This document shows, piece by piece, positions 56,781 through 64,000 of a DNA stretch of 64,000 bases. Source of the stretch: JAVVHH01 sp964613945. Its GTDB lineage: Bacteria; Pseudomonadota; Alphaproteobacteria; Acetobacterales; Acetobacteraceae. Both the position numbers and the translations under genes were made by a program. Where the stretch lies: contig CAZTJC010000007.1 of NCBI GenBank assembly GCA_964613945.1, forward strand, positions 73,990-137,989, read 5' to 3'. Position 1 is the first letter of the stretch, and each line of letters begins with the position of its first letter. Under the pieces are notes generated by a model. That model did no database searches. It saw only the letters and a list, made by a program, of their open reading frames with translations, and had not been told where the DNA came from.

Positions 56781-57002
56781 CGTTAATTGTAGGCTTCCGA
56801 TAAGTGGGTCAGATTGGACGTGCGATGGATCTGTGGTGCGAGCGGAAGGGAGAGGGTCGACTGGCCGGGCAGCGAGTCGATGTCGCGCGTTGTATTTGGC
56901 AACAATTTAAACCTGTCAACGCCATCAAATGTCTAAGTAAGTCTACCTGTATTTTTCAGCACATATTCGAGTAGTCACCAGTGGCACAGTGAGATCTTAA
57001 TT

Positions 57003-59966
57003 GTGACAGAAGAAGGTGTCGGACAAACTTCTTTCCCCGATTTTCAGAGCCTCTTCGAGGCGATAGCCACGCCAGTGCTGGTCGTTTCGCCGCCTTATTG
57101 GATCATTGTGGCCGCCAATGAGGCGCGGTTGAGGCTGACAGGAACCAGACTGGAAGACCAGATCGGCCGTAGGCTCTTTGACGTATTTCCCGATGATCCT
57201 GAGGATCCGAATGCGGATGGCGTCAACAAGCTTACCGCTTCGCTCGACCGAGTGCTTGGAAACGGGGTAGCGGACATCATGGCGGTCCAGCGTTACGCAG
57301 TCCGCAACGCCGATGGATACTTCGAGGACCGTTGGTGGCGCCCCCGTAATACGCCGATCCTTGGCGAGGACGGCAAGGTGGCAGCTATCATGCACGAGGT
57401 CGAGGAGGTCACCCAGTTCGTTCGGATGCGCGGCGCCGCCGAGGTTAAAGATCAGCTCGCGCGCGACCAGCAGAATTTGATCGACCGGCTCCAGGCCGCC
57501 GAGGCAGAACTGAGAGCGAGCGAGGAGCTCAACCGTCGCGTTCTGGCCAGTTCGGCTGATTGTGTCCAAGTGCTCGATCTGGCGGGTCACGTCGAATTCG
57601 TTAACGAGCGCGGCCTGATCATGCTGGAGGGCGAAAGCCTAGCCCAGATTGAAGGCGTTCAATGGCTCAGCTGGTGGGAGGGTGATGGCCGCATAAACGC
57701 GAAGGCGGCGCTCGAGCGCGCGCGGGCCGGCGGCACGGGACGGTTCCAGGGGTTTGCCACCACGATGAAGGCCAGGCCGCGTTGGTGGGATGTCATCCTT
57801 ACTCCGATGCTCGGTGCGGATGGCAAGCCAGATAAGCTCCTTGCCGTCTCGCGCGATGTCACTGTGGCCAAGCAGGCGGAAACGCACGCGCTTGTGCTGG
57901 TGGAGCTTGGGAAGCTGATCGGCGATGCCGAGGGGATATCCGATCTCGCCTATGCCGCCTCCGAGCTGCTCGGGCGCACCCTCGGTGTGAGCCGGGCCGG
58001 CTATGGCACCATCGACAAGCAAGCTGAGACCATCACGATCGAGCGCAATTGGAGCGCACCAGGCATCCGCGACTTGGCAGGCACTCTGCATTTTCGTGAT
58101 TATGGCTCTTATATTGAGGATTTGAAGCAAGGCCGGACAGTGGTGTTCGCAGACGCGACCAAGGATCCGCGCACTGCCGCCACTGCAGATGTACTAAAGG
58201 CGATCAGCGCCCAATCAGTGGTCAACATGCCGGTCACGGAGCAAGACGACTTCGTGGCGCTGCTCTACCTCAACCACGCGCACGCCAGGGAGTGGTTCCC
58301 TGAAGAGCTTGCGCTTGTCCGTGAGTTTGCCCAACGCATGCGAGTGGCGATCGAGCGCCGACGCGCGGAGACCAAGCTTCTCGCTCTGAATGAGACACTC
58401 GAACGACGCATCGAAGAGCGTACGATCGAGTTGGACCGGGTGTGGCGTAATTCGCGCGACCTCCTCGTGGTGGTTGACGCGAATGGAATCCTCCGGGCGG
58501 TCAATCCGGCGTGGACGACCATACTCGGGTATCTGCAGAGGGAGACCGTTGGCCGCAGTGTTCTGGACTTCATGTGGCCCGACGACGCCGATCTGATGCG
58601 CAGCCGCCTCCAAGGTGGCCTGGCGGCGCGCAATTTGAGTAATTTCGAGTGTCGCCATACCCATAAGGAAGGCTCGTTGCGGTGGATTTCCTGGCACACC
58701 TCCGTCGAGGGTGACTTCGTCTACTCGTATGGTAGTGACATCACGGCCGCCAAAGAGCAGGCGGACGAGTTGGCGCAGATGCAGGAAGCATTGCGCCAGA
58801 GTCAGAAGATGGAAGCAATCGGCCAACTCACCGGCGGTATCGCGCATGACTTCAACAATATGCTCGCGGTCGTCATCGGCTCGCTAGATTTGCTCCGCCG
58901 CCGTTTGGCGGCCGACGATGTTCGAGCCAGGCACTATCTGGTTGCGGCCGCTAATGGCGCACAACGCGCGGCAGTTCTCACTCAGCGTCTGCTGGCGTTC
59001 GCTCGCCAGCAACCGCTGCAACCTAAGCCGATCGATGCCAACAAGCTGGTGGCGGGCATGTCGGAGATGGTTCGCGGCGCGCTAGGAAGCGATGTCCGGC
59101 TTGAAACGGTGCTCGCGTCTGGGCTGTGGCAAACGCACGCTGATCCTCATCAATTGGAGAACGTGCTGCTGAACTTGGCCGTCAACGCGCGTGATGCGAT
59201 GCCGGGCGGCGGCCGGCTGACCATCGAGACCCAAAACAGCTATCTGGACGATCGTTACGTCGCGGCCCACCTCGGGGTGCCGGCAGGACAATACGTGCTC
59301 GTGGCGGTGACCGACACCGGAACAGGAATGCCCGAGGAGGTCGTCGCCAAGGCATTCGATCCGTTCTTCACGACCAAGGATGTGGGCAAAGGCACAGGCC
59401 TTGGTTTGTCGCAGGTCTACGGGTTCGTGAAACAGTCCGGCGGGCACGTGAAGATCTACTCCGAACCTGGGCAGGGTACGACGGTCAAGGTCTATCTTCC
59501 ACGACTGTCCGGTACTGCGCACGACGGGGCCACCTCCGATACCTCCTCCGAACTGCCCCTTGGCGAGAAGCAGGAAGTCATCCTTGTCGTCGAAGACGAG
59601 TTGGCTGTCCGCCAAGTCAGCGTCGACGCTCTTACCGAACTGGGCTATCGGGTTCTGGAGGCGGACGGCGCGGCCGCTGCCTTGCGGCTGCTCGATGCCC
59701 ATCCCGAGATCGCGTTGCTTTTCACCGACGTCGTGATGCCCGACATCAACGGACGAAAGCTGGCGGACGAAGCCACGCGGCGCCAGGCTGATCTGCGCGT
59801 CCTATTCACGACCGGCTACACCCGCAACGCCGTTGTCCATAATGGCGTGCTCGATCCGGGCGTGCATCTCATCTCCAAGCCTTTCACAGTCGACGAGCTC
59901 GCAAACAAGGTGCGCGAGGTGCTCGACGCGCAGCCGCCCGGTGGACCGGAGCGTCCGACTGGCTGA
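57003..59966 (+). CDS. Hybrid sensor histidine kinase (PAS-PAS-GAF-PAS-HisKA-HATPase-REC), orphan
   Basis: A 987-residue soluble sensor kinase without membrane segments. Order: PAS about 15-135 (VVSPPYWIIVAANEARLRLTG), PAS about 180-295, GAF about 300-455 (GYGTIDKQAETITIERN), PAS about 475-590, then HisKA with His615 in GGIAHDFNNMLAV. HATPase_c follows (NLAVNARDAMPGGG; TDTGTGMPEEV; GTGLGLSQVYG) and a C-terminal receiver with Asp909 in LFTDVVMPD. Start is GTG at 57003 with only a weak Shine-Dalgarno. No response regulator is adjacent. The gene is bracketed by transposase remnants, so it may have arrived by transposition. Confidence 0.92.
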   Translation: MTEEGVGQTSFPDFQSLFEAIATPVLVVSPPYWIIVAANEARLRLTGTRLEDQIGRRLFDVFPDDPEDPNADGVNKLTASLDRVLGNGVADIMAVQRYAVRNADGYFEDRWWRPRNTPILGEDGKVAAIMHEVEEVTQFVRMRGAAEVKDQLARDQQNLIDRLQAAEAELRASEELNRRVLASSADCVQVLDLAGHVEFVNERGLIMLEGESLAQIEGVQWLSWWEGDGRINAKAALERARAGGTGRFQGFATTMKARPRWWDVILTPMLGADGKPDKLLAVSRDVTVAKQAETHALVLVELGKLIGDAEGISDLAYAASELLGRTLGVSRAGYGTIDKQAETITIERNWSAPGIRDLAGTLHFRDYGSYIEDLKQGRTVVFADATKDPRTAATADVLKAISAQSVVNMPVTEQDDFVALLYLNHAHAREWFPEELALVREFAQRMRVAIERRRAETKLLALNETLERRIEERTIELDRVWRNSRDLLVVVDANGILRAVNPAWTTILGYLQRETVGRSVLDFMWPDDADLMRSRLQGGLAARNLSNFECRHTHKEGSLRWISWHTSVEGDFVYSYGSDITAAKEQADELAQMQEALRQSQKMEAIGQLTGGIAHDFNNMLAVVIGSLDLLRRRLAADDVRARHYLVAAANGAQRAAVLTQRLLAFARQQPLQPKPIDANKLVAGMSEMVRGALGSDVRLETVLASGLWQTHADPHQLENVLLNLAVNARDAMPGGGRLTIETQNSYLDDRYVAAHLGVPAGQYVLVAVTDTGTGMPEEVVAKAFDPFFTTKDVGKGTGLGLSQVYGFVKQSGGHVKIYSEPGQGTTVKVYLPRLSGTAHDGATSDTSSELPLGEKQEVILVVEDELAVRQVSVDALTELGYRVLEADGAAAALRLLDAHPEIALLFTDVVMPDINGRKLADEATRRQADLRVLFTTGYTRNAVVHNGVLDPGVHLISKPFTVDELANKVREVLDAQPPGGPERPTG

Positions 59967-60210
59967 GGTTCGTGCGAATACTGAAACCGGAGGGACCAAG
60001 CTCTTGCACGGCGTTGTCCAGGGTTAGTTTGGTCGTGACCAACGACGATCACCGAGACACCTTCCCGGGTGAAGATCGGGGCCGTTGCCAACCGATGCCG
60101 TTGCTGCCAGGCGCGATCAGCACGGTCTTTTCCATGAAGCGCTGTGCTTTGTCATTACTGTCTTACATAGGTTAGAGGTGCGGACGCACGATGCTTTTCC
60201 CTGATCCGGT
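59967..60210. other. Intergenic region after the histidine kinase, no gene seen
   Basis: About 240 bp between the kinase stop and the transposase remnant. Short frames exist on both strands but none has homology or a ribosome-binding site. Confidence 0.4.
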
Positions 60211-60745
60211 TTACGCGATGCGGGCATACTCCGGGCAGTCCAACTCCAGCATACGGTTTAGTATAAGGACGGCGGTGACTACCTCCGTTGCTCGACTGTG
60301 CTCCGTGCGGAGGCGCAGCCTATCGCCGATCACGCGCTTGAAGCGGCTGATGTCGGCTTCGACCAGCGCGCGTCAGTGGTAGCCTGGGGCCGCCTACCAG
60401 CCCATGCAGCCCTGTTCCTCGAACAATTGCAGGTGACATGGCTGCGGTGTCTGCCGCCCTGCTTGGCACAACGTTGGCGCATGGTGACACGATCACAACA
60501 GCCTCAGGCGTGAACGCAGTAACGTCGTCGCAAACAAAGTCCCAGTCATAGGCACTGTCGGCCACCAACGAAGTGACCCGGCCGTCAACTTGGTTGAGCA
60601 AGGAGCCAACCCCGGGCGCGTCGGAGGCATCGCTGCCGGTTAGCATCGCCACGGCAATCTCGCCCGTGTCGGCGTCCGTGCCGATGTGCAGCGTGCGCCA
60701 ATCCCGGCGTGGCTTGGTGCCTCGCTTGTCCAGCAGTCACTCCCA
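60211..60745 (-). pseudogene. Degenerate IS5-type transposase
   Basis: Read on the minus strand: LLDKRGTKPRRDWRTLHIGTDADTGEIA, then QVDGRVTSLVADSAYDWDFV in one frame. The C terminus RALVEADISRFKRVIGDR and LNRMLELDCPEYARIA-stop (stop at 60211) is in another frame, so at least one frameshift lies near 60,420. The C-terminal frame also has two in-frame stops where relatives read GW-Q and N-W (now GW-stop and H-stop). The N terminus is missing or unrecognisable, perhaps cut by the IS3 element whose end is at 60861. Non-functional. Confidence 0.85.
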
Positions 60746-60860
60746 TAACGAACGCGTATGGCATCATGCGTTCCCAACAGTTGCCGCTCGTCGCCCAGCG
60801 ACTAAGGTCCACCCAACTCGGAGAACACGATGCACGACCTGACCCGTTGCGTCCATCATC

Positions 60861-60872
60861 TGACGTGACCCC
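60861..60872 (+). repeat. Left terminal inverted repeat of the IS3 element
   Basis: TGACGTGACCCC, exact complement of 62087-62098; starts with TG as usual in the family. Confidence 0.85.
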
Positions 60873-60923
60873 CGTTGTTTCCTCCACTTGGAGCTAGAGT
60901 CCGGCCCATGATGAGGCGGACAG

Positions 60924-61190
60924 ATGAAGCAGAAGCGGTTTTCGGACGAGCAGATTATCGGCATCCTGAAGGAGGCTGATGCGGGTGCGGTGGTGCTGGA
61001 TTTGTGCCGCAAGCACGGTATGTCGAGCGCAACCTTCTACACTTGGAAGTCGAAGTATGGCGGCTTGGAACTGTCGGAAGCCAAGAGGCTCCGCGGGCTC
61101 GAGGAGGAGAACTCCAAGCTGAAGCGGCTGTTAGCCGAAGCCATGCTCGACAACGCAGGGCTGAAGGACCTGCTTGGAAAAAAATGGTAA
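60924..61190 (+). CDS. IS3-family transposase OrfA
   Basis: An 88-residue HTH protein: FSDEQIIGILKEADAGAVVLDLCRKHGMSSATFYTWKSKYGG, then a leucine-zipper-like LEEENSKLKRLLAEAMLDNAGLKDLLGKKW. It binds the element ends. Its last codons run over seven A residues (61178-61184) just before the stop, where ribosomes can slip to make OrfAB. Confidence 0.92.
   Translation: MKQKRFSDEQIIGILKEADAGAVVLDLCRKHGMSSATFYTWKSKYGGLELSEAKRLRGLEEENSKLKRLLAEAMLDNAGLKDLLGKKW
61178..61184 (+). promoter_or_regulatory. Programmed -1 frameshift heptamer (A AAA AAA)
   Basis: Seven consecutive A residues in the OrfA phase A-AAA-AAA, followed by TGG TAA. A -1 slip leads into the OrfB frame. Position and phase match the IS3-family mechanism for OrfAB. 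Confidence 0.8.
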
Positions 61191-62080
61191 CGCCCGCCGC
61201 CAGGCGTGAAGCGGTCGCGCATCTCCGGACCGGCCTTGGGGTGAGCGAGCGACGGGCGTGTGGGATCATCGGTGCGGACCGAACCAGCATCCGGTATCGG
61301 TCGCGGCGCGGCGACGACACCGCATTGCGTGTGCGGCTACGCGAGCTTGCCCAGCAGCGTCGGCGCTTTGGCTATCGGCGGCTGCATATTCTGCTGTTGC
61401 GCGACGGCGTGACGATCAACCGCAAGAAGACGCAGCGGCTCTACACCGAGGAGGGACTGACGGTGCGCAAACGCAAATCGCGACGGCGTGCGGTTGGCGC
61501 TCGCGCGCCGCTACCGGTGATCGCGCGACCGAACGAGCGCTGGTCGCTGGACTTCGTGCACGACCAGCTCGTAGGCGGCAGGCGTTTTCGCGTGCTGAAC
61601 GTCATGGACGACGTCACCCGCGAGTGTCTGGCGGCGGTCGTGGACACGTCGATCTCCGGCGTGCGGGTGGTGCGCGAACTCGCCCAGCTTGTCGCGGTGC
61701 ACGGCAAGCCGACGACGATCGTCAGCGACAACGGCACCGAGCTGACGTCGAACGCGGTGCTGTCGTGGTCGGGTGAGGTTGGGATCAACTGGCATTACAT
61801 CGCGCCTGGAAAGCCGACTCAGAACGGCACCATTGAGAGCTTCAACGGCCGGATGCGCGATGAGCTCCTGAACGAGACGCTGTTCACGAGCCTGGCTCAT
61901 GCCCGCGAGGCGGTTGCCTCATGGGCTGACGATTACAATGCCGAGCGGCCACACTCCGCGCTCGGCTACGCAACCCCGGCTGCCTACGCGGCTGGGCTCA
62001 GATTGGCCGCGTCGCGGGCAGTTGCACCCGTTGCCGATGATGGCGACAACACACGCCGGTCTCTGGTCGCCACTGGATGA
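61184..62080 (+). CDS. IS3-family transposase OrfB (DDE integrase core; produced as OrfAB by frameshift)
   Basis: About 298 residues from the ATG at 61184, overlapping orfA in the -1 frame. It has an HTH_21 region (RRACGIIGADRTSIRYRSRR) and the rve core with DDE residues in SLDFVHDQL, IVSDNGTELT and NGTIESFNGRMRDE. The C terminus NAERPHSALGYATPAAYA is typical. No interruption is seen, so the element looks potentially active. Confidence 0.9.
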   Translation: MVTPAARREAVAHLRTGLGVSERRACGIIGADRTSIRYRSRRGDDTALRVRLRELAQQRRRFGYRRLHILLLRDGVTINRKKTQRLYTEEGLTVRKRKSRRRAVGARAPLPVIARPNERWSLDFVHDQLVGGRRFRVLNVMDDVTRECLAAVVDTSISGVRVVRELAQLVAVHGKPTTIVSDNGTELTSNAVLSWSGEVGINWHYIAPGKPTQNGTIESFNGRMRDELLNETLFTSLAHAREAVASWADDYNAERPHSALGYATPAAYAAGLRLAASRAVAPVADDGDNTRRSLVATG

Positions 62081-62086
62081 AAAATC

Positions 62087-62098
62087 GGGGTCACGTCA
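62087..62098 (-). repeat. Right terminal inverted repeat of the IS3 element
   Basis: GGGGTCACGTCA, exact complement of the left end; ends with CA as usual. Confidence 0.85.
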
Positions 62099-62105
62099 GT
62101 TAGCG

Positions 62106-62460
62106 GGTGAGGATTTATGCGTGCCTATATGCCTCTCACTACCCTCCTCCAACTTATTTGGAATTTCCAGAACCCGCTTTGTGCCGCACCGAACCAGCCT
62201 CAGTGCCGGGATCAACAGACCCTGCAAGGGTCGGTGAGGATTTATGCGTGCCTAAATGCCTTTTGACCAGCCGTCCCCGGCTTGTATCGAAAGTTCCGAG
62301 ACCCGGTCGGTGGTGGACCGAACTCGCTCCAGGACCGTGCTCAAGAAGTCGGTGATGATCAGTAAGAATCTATGCATGCCTAGATATCTAGTAGAACACC
62401 TTGCACGTCCCTACCTTCGCAATGACAGGCTGCAACTGCGTCCGACGGCTTACCAAATCT
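62106..62460 (+). repeat. Three tandem degenerate repeats of about 127 bp upstream of parA
   Basis: Copy 1 starts at 62106, copy 2 at 62233 and copy 3 at 62361 (partial). Each begins with GGTGAGGATTTATGCGTGCC or a variant (copy 3: AGTAAGAATCTATGCATGCC), copies 1 and 2 being identical for the first 22 bases. Each later has a CCGAAC-like segment and GTCGGTGA before the next copy. Short frames cross them, but no coding homology was seen. The third copy runs into a CTAGATATCTAG palindrome. Candidate plasmid control or centromere-associated repeats. Confidence 0.75.
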
Positions 62461-62484
62461 AACCATTTGAACAACAGATATCTG
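62380..62484. repeat. GATATC-type palindromes upstream of parA
   Basis: CTAGATATCTAG at 62380-62391 and CAGATATCTG at 62475-62484, both perfect palindromes; the second is followed 7 bases on by the partial copy GATACC. They match the repeats found downstream of parA and around the RHH gene, and are candidate binding sites for the RHH protein. Confidence 0.65.
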
Positions 62485-62560
62485 ATACCTAATGTTTCTG
62501 ATGTCTTGGCTTTCCGATGCGGAAGACATCTGCTATTGCGAGACTTTCGGAGGCGGAATC

Positions 62561-63232
62561 GTGGGAAGCATCATTACAGTGGCGACCCAGAAGGGTGGCG
62601 CTGGTAAAACTACCATGACGCGGATGTTAAGTGTCCACCTCGCGTCTCAGGGATGGTCGATTGCTGTGATCGACGCCGATCCCAACAGAGGGTTCACCGA
62701 GTGGGCTCAGGATTACGTCGGCCCTAAACTCAACGTTCATACAGAGCCGGACGAAAAACGGTTGGCAAACTTGCCCGCCGATCTCGCTGAAACGCACGAC
62801 GTCGTCTTGATCGACACAGCGGGATTTGGGTCACGCTCAATGCTAGTCGCGATCGGAGCTGCAGACGCAGTTGTCATCCCATGCATGCCTGATCGAGGAT
62901 CTGTCCGCGAGGCGGAGCAGACTGCTGAATGGGTCAAGAACCTGTCTAAGTCGACGCGGCGGACAATAACGTTCAGGATAGTGATGACGGCCTTCGACCA
63001 GCGTCGCTCGGCGGATCGATTTGCCATGGAACAGGCTGTTAGTGGTCTCGGTCTACCATTTCTAAACGCTCGCCTCTCTGATCGAACAGCTTACCAAGCT
63101 TCAAGCTGGTCCGGAACGGTGCCTACGGATATTACGATCCTCCGAGAGACCAAGTCCTTGGCCGACGAAATCGTAGCTCTGGGATGGATCCAGCGCACAG
63201 ATACACAACGTCCAGACAAACCGGGGCACTAA
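62561..63232 (+). CDS. parA: ParA-family partition ATPase
   Basis: A 223-residue P-loop ATPase with the deviant Walker A KGGAGKTT near the N terminus, VIDADPN (A') and VVLIDTAG (Walker B), and a switch region CMPDRGSVREAEQT. Short, without an N-terminal HTH domain, as in type Ib plasmid ParA proteins. The start is GTG at 62561 with GGAGG 7 bases upstream (62549-62553); the frame from 62492 has no homology before it. It drives plasmid movement over the nucleoid together with a DNA-binding partner, probably the RHH protein next door. Confidence 0.88.
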   Translation: MGSIITVATQKGGAGKTTMTRMLSVHLASQGWSIAVIDADPNRGFTEWAQDYVGPKLNVHTEPDEKRLANLPADLAETHDVVLIDTAGFGSRSMLVAIGAADAVVIPCMPDRGSVREAEQTAEWVKNLSKSTRRTITFRIVMTAFDQRRSADRFAMEQAVSGLGLPFLNARLSDRTAYQASSWSGTVPTDITILRETKSLADEIVALGWIQRTDTQRPDKPGH

Positions 63233-63262
63233 CCCATTCTCCTGGAGACTGACGCCGATCGC

Positions 63263-63313
63263 TAAGCTATCCGATATCTAGATATCCAATATGTCTAGGA
63301 TCTCTATAAGCTA
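63263..63313. repeat. Palindromic repeat cluster between parA and the RHH gene
   Basis: The centre is GATATCTAGATATC (63273-63286), a perfect palindrome containing two GATATC cores 8 bases apart, flanked by direct copies of TAAGCTA at 63263 and 63307. It lies just upstream of the RHH start, as expected for an autoregulatory operator or partition site. Confidence 0.65.
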
Positions 63314-63332
63314 ACATTGGAGAACAAGATTG

Positions 63333-63668
63333 GTGAAAAACACTTTTGCGCCAATTCGACCGGCGAGACGGGGAGAAGAACTGCTCGAAGCTATCGGGCA
63401 ACAGCTCAACACCGTTCCTCCCGCAACGCCCCCCGCGACAACTAGCCTTAATCAACGTTCAGCAACCCCAGAAATTCCCCCGCAAGCTGTGCGCCCCGCG
63501 CCATTCGTCCTCAGGCTTTCACCAACAGTGTTCCAGGAGATTGATGCTCGGGCAACGCGCGAAGCGGTCACTATGACCGTCATCATCGCTCGAGCGTTGC
63601 AGGACGCTGGCTTCTCAGTGCCTGAGGATGATTTGAAGGACAGGCGAAAGCGCCGTTTTCGATCCTGA
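63333..63668 (+). CDS. Small ribbon-helix-helix DNA-binding protein, candidate centromere-binding ParB analogue
   Basis: A 111-residue protein. The first about 55 residues are Pro/Gln-rich and disordered-looking; the C-terminal part PFVLRLSPTVFQEIDARATREAVTMTVIIARALQDAG fits a short beta-strand plus two helices, as in ribbon-helix-helix dimers; the tail is basic (KDRRKRRFRS). The start is GTG at 63333 with GGAGAA about 8 bases upstream (TTG at 63330 also possible). Being next to parA and among repeat clusters, it resembles ParG/omega-like partners. There is no named homologue that I can point to. Confidence 0.7.
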   Translation: MKNTFAPIRPARRGEELLEAIGQQLNTVPPATPPATTSLNQRSATPEIPPQAVRPAPFVLRLSPTVFQEIDARATREAVTMTVIIARALQDAGFSVPEDDLKDRRKRRFRS

Positions 63669-63695
63669 TGGTCATTCAACGTAGATCGCTAGAGA

Positions 63696-63860
63696 AGATA
63701 GCTATCTCAGGTATCAGATAGCTTCGATATCTAACAACACACTTCTGCGGCGCACAGCAGGCGTGATATTCTGCAGGCCTATCGTATTGAAGCTGCCTAC
63801 TTTCCTAGGTATCTGATATCTAAGACATCTCGGTGAGGTAGCAAATCAGATATCCATTTG
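63696..63860. repeat. Palindrome and GATATC/GGTATC repeat cluster downstream of the RHH gene
   Basis: AGATAGCTATCT (63696-63707) is a perfect 12-bp palindrome. It is followed by GGTATCAGATAG (from 63710), GATATC at 63726, GGTATCTGATATC (63808-63820, cores 7 bases apart) and GATATC at 63849. Density and 7-8 base spacing resemble arrays of short sites bound by RHH centromere proteins. Confidence 0.6.
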
Positions 63861-64000
63861 GAAGAGAACCGCTAGTGCCACTCGGTACGATGAATGCGCA
63901 TAACGACCTGGTCTCATTCGCCGGACTCAAATTATTCAGCTAAGCGATGACGAACATCTTGGCGACTGAGTGACGGTGCGAATATCGCGTTCGAGACAGC
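63861..64000. other. Window end, no gene supported
   Basis: Only a 22-codon frame (GTG at 63875, stop at 63943) and other very short frames. A replication gene may lie just beyond the window. Confidence 0.3.

Larger units (their letters stand above)
60861..62098 (+). mobile_element. IS3-family insertion sequence (IS407-like group), about 1.24 kb
   Basis: The ends are terminal inverted repeats starting TGACGTGACCCC on both sides (60861-60872 and 62087-62098), followed by weaker complementarity. Inside are orfA and orfB in the -1 relation with an A7 slippery site. The flanks are CATC on the left and GTTA on the right, so no target duplication is visible. The left end abuts the IS5-type remnant. 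Confidence 0.9.

Noticed and set aside
62107..62355. 82-codon frame across the 127-bp repeats
   Set aside because: Its apparent peptide repeats only reflect the DNA repeat; no homology or ribosome-binding site.
63875..63943. 22-codon frame beginning with GTG near the window end
   Set aside because: Too short, with no homology; could be a leader peptide but there is no support.

Overview
This window is GC-rich DNA of a metabolically versatile proteobacterium, most likely an alphaproteobacterium (Acetobacteraceae/Rhodospirillales is my best guess from overall protein style; the sequence contains no rRNA, tRNA or core marker to prove it). Almost everything is accessory catabolism and transport, and the right end carries plasmid-type maintenance genes, so the window may be a large plasmid, a secondary replicon or an integrated element. 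No tRNA, rRNA or CRISPR array was seen.

Layout. 1-7.5 kb: the 3' part of a GlcD-type FAD oxidase, then a LysR regulator divergent from an RND efflux operon (a serine-less alpha/beta hydrolase, a periplasmic adaptor and an HAE1 pump), with a perfect 24-bp dyad between regulator and operon. 7.5-13.4 kb: a minus-strand catabolic operon (GntR regulator, amidohydrolase, MFS transporter, second amidohydrolase, isopropylmalate/tartrate-type dehydrogenase) divergent from an enol-lactonase-like hydrolase across an 18-bp palindrome. 13.6-17.4 kb: a LysR regulator, a GspC/GspN-like fragment protein, a PEP-CTERM protein and a secreted tannase/feruloyl esterase. 17.5-28.4 kb: one long minus-strand operon running from a branched-chain-type ABC importer (livK, livH, fused livM-livG, livF) through a DUF1028 protein, an amidase, a family 5 binding protein, a class-C beta-lactamase-like hydrolase and a GH1-like glycosidase.

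28.5-36.6 kb: a second long operon (HisD-like dehydrogenase, flavin monooxygenase, DadA-like oxidase, RidA, then a complete polyamine-type ABC importer), with most junctions overlapping by about 4 nt, and a divergent XRE-cupin regulator at 36.7 kb. This looks like a self-contained pathway for importing and dismantling an amine or amino-alcohol substrate. 37.4-48.4 kb: a binding protein plus amidohydrolase pair; a CoA-transferase/MaoC/orphan LivK operon divergent from a cysteine-less thiolase-like protein; and an operon for a cysteate sulfo-lyase/D-cysteine desulfhydrase homologue, a racemase, a family 5 binding protein and a hydrolase. 48.7-56.4 kb: a plus-strand operon with a second Liv importer (again a livM-livG fusion) and three oxidoreductases, including a PRISE-family reductase.

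56.4-64 kb: an orphan hybrid histidine kinase flanked by IS5-type transposase debris, an intact-looking IS3-family element (60861-62098) with a clear A7 frameshift site and matching terminal repeats, a set of three degenerate 127-bp repeats, and a ParA ATPase plus small ribbon-helix-helix protein embedded in clusters of palindromic GATATC-type repeats, which I read as a plasmid partition locus.
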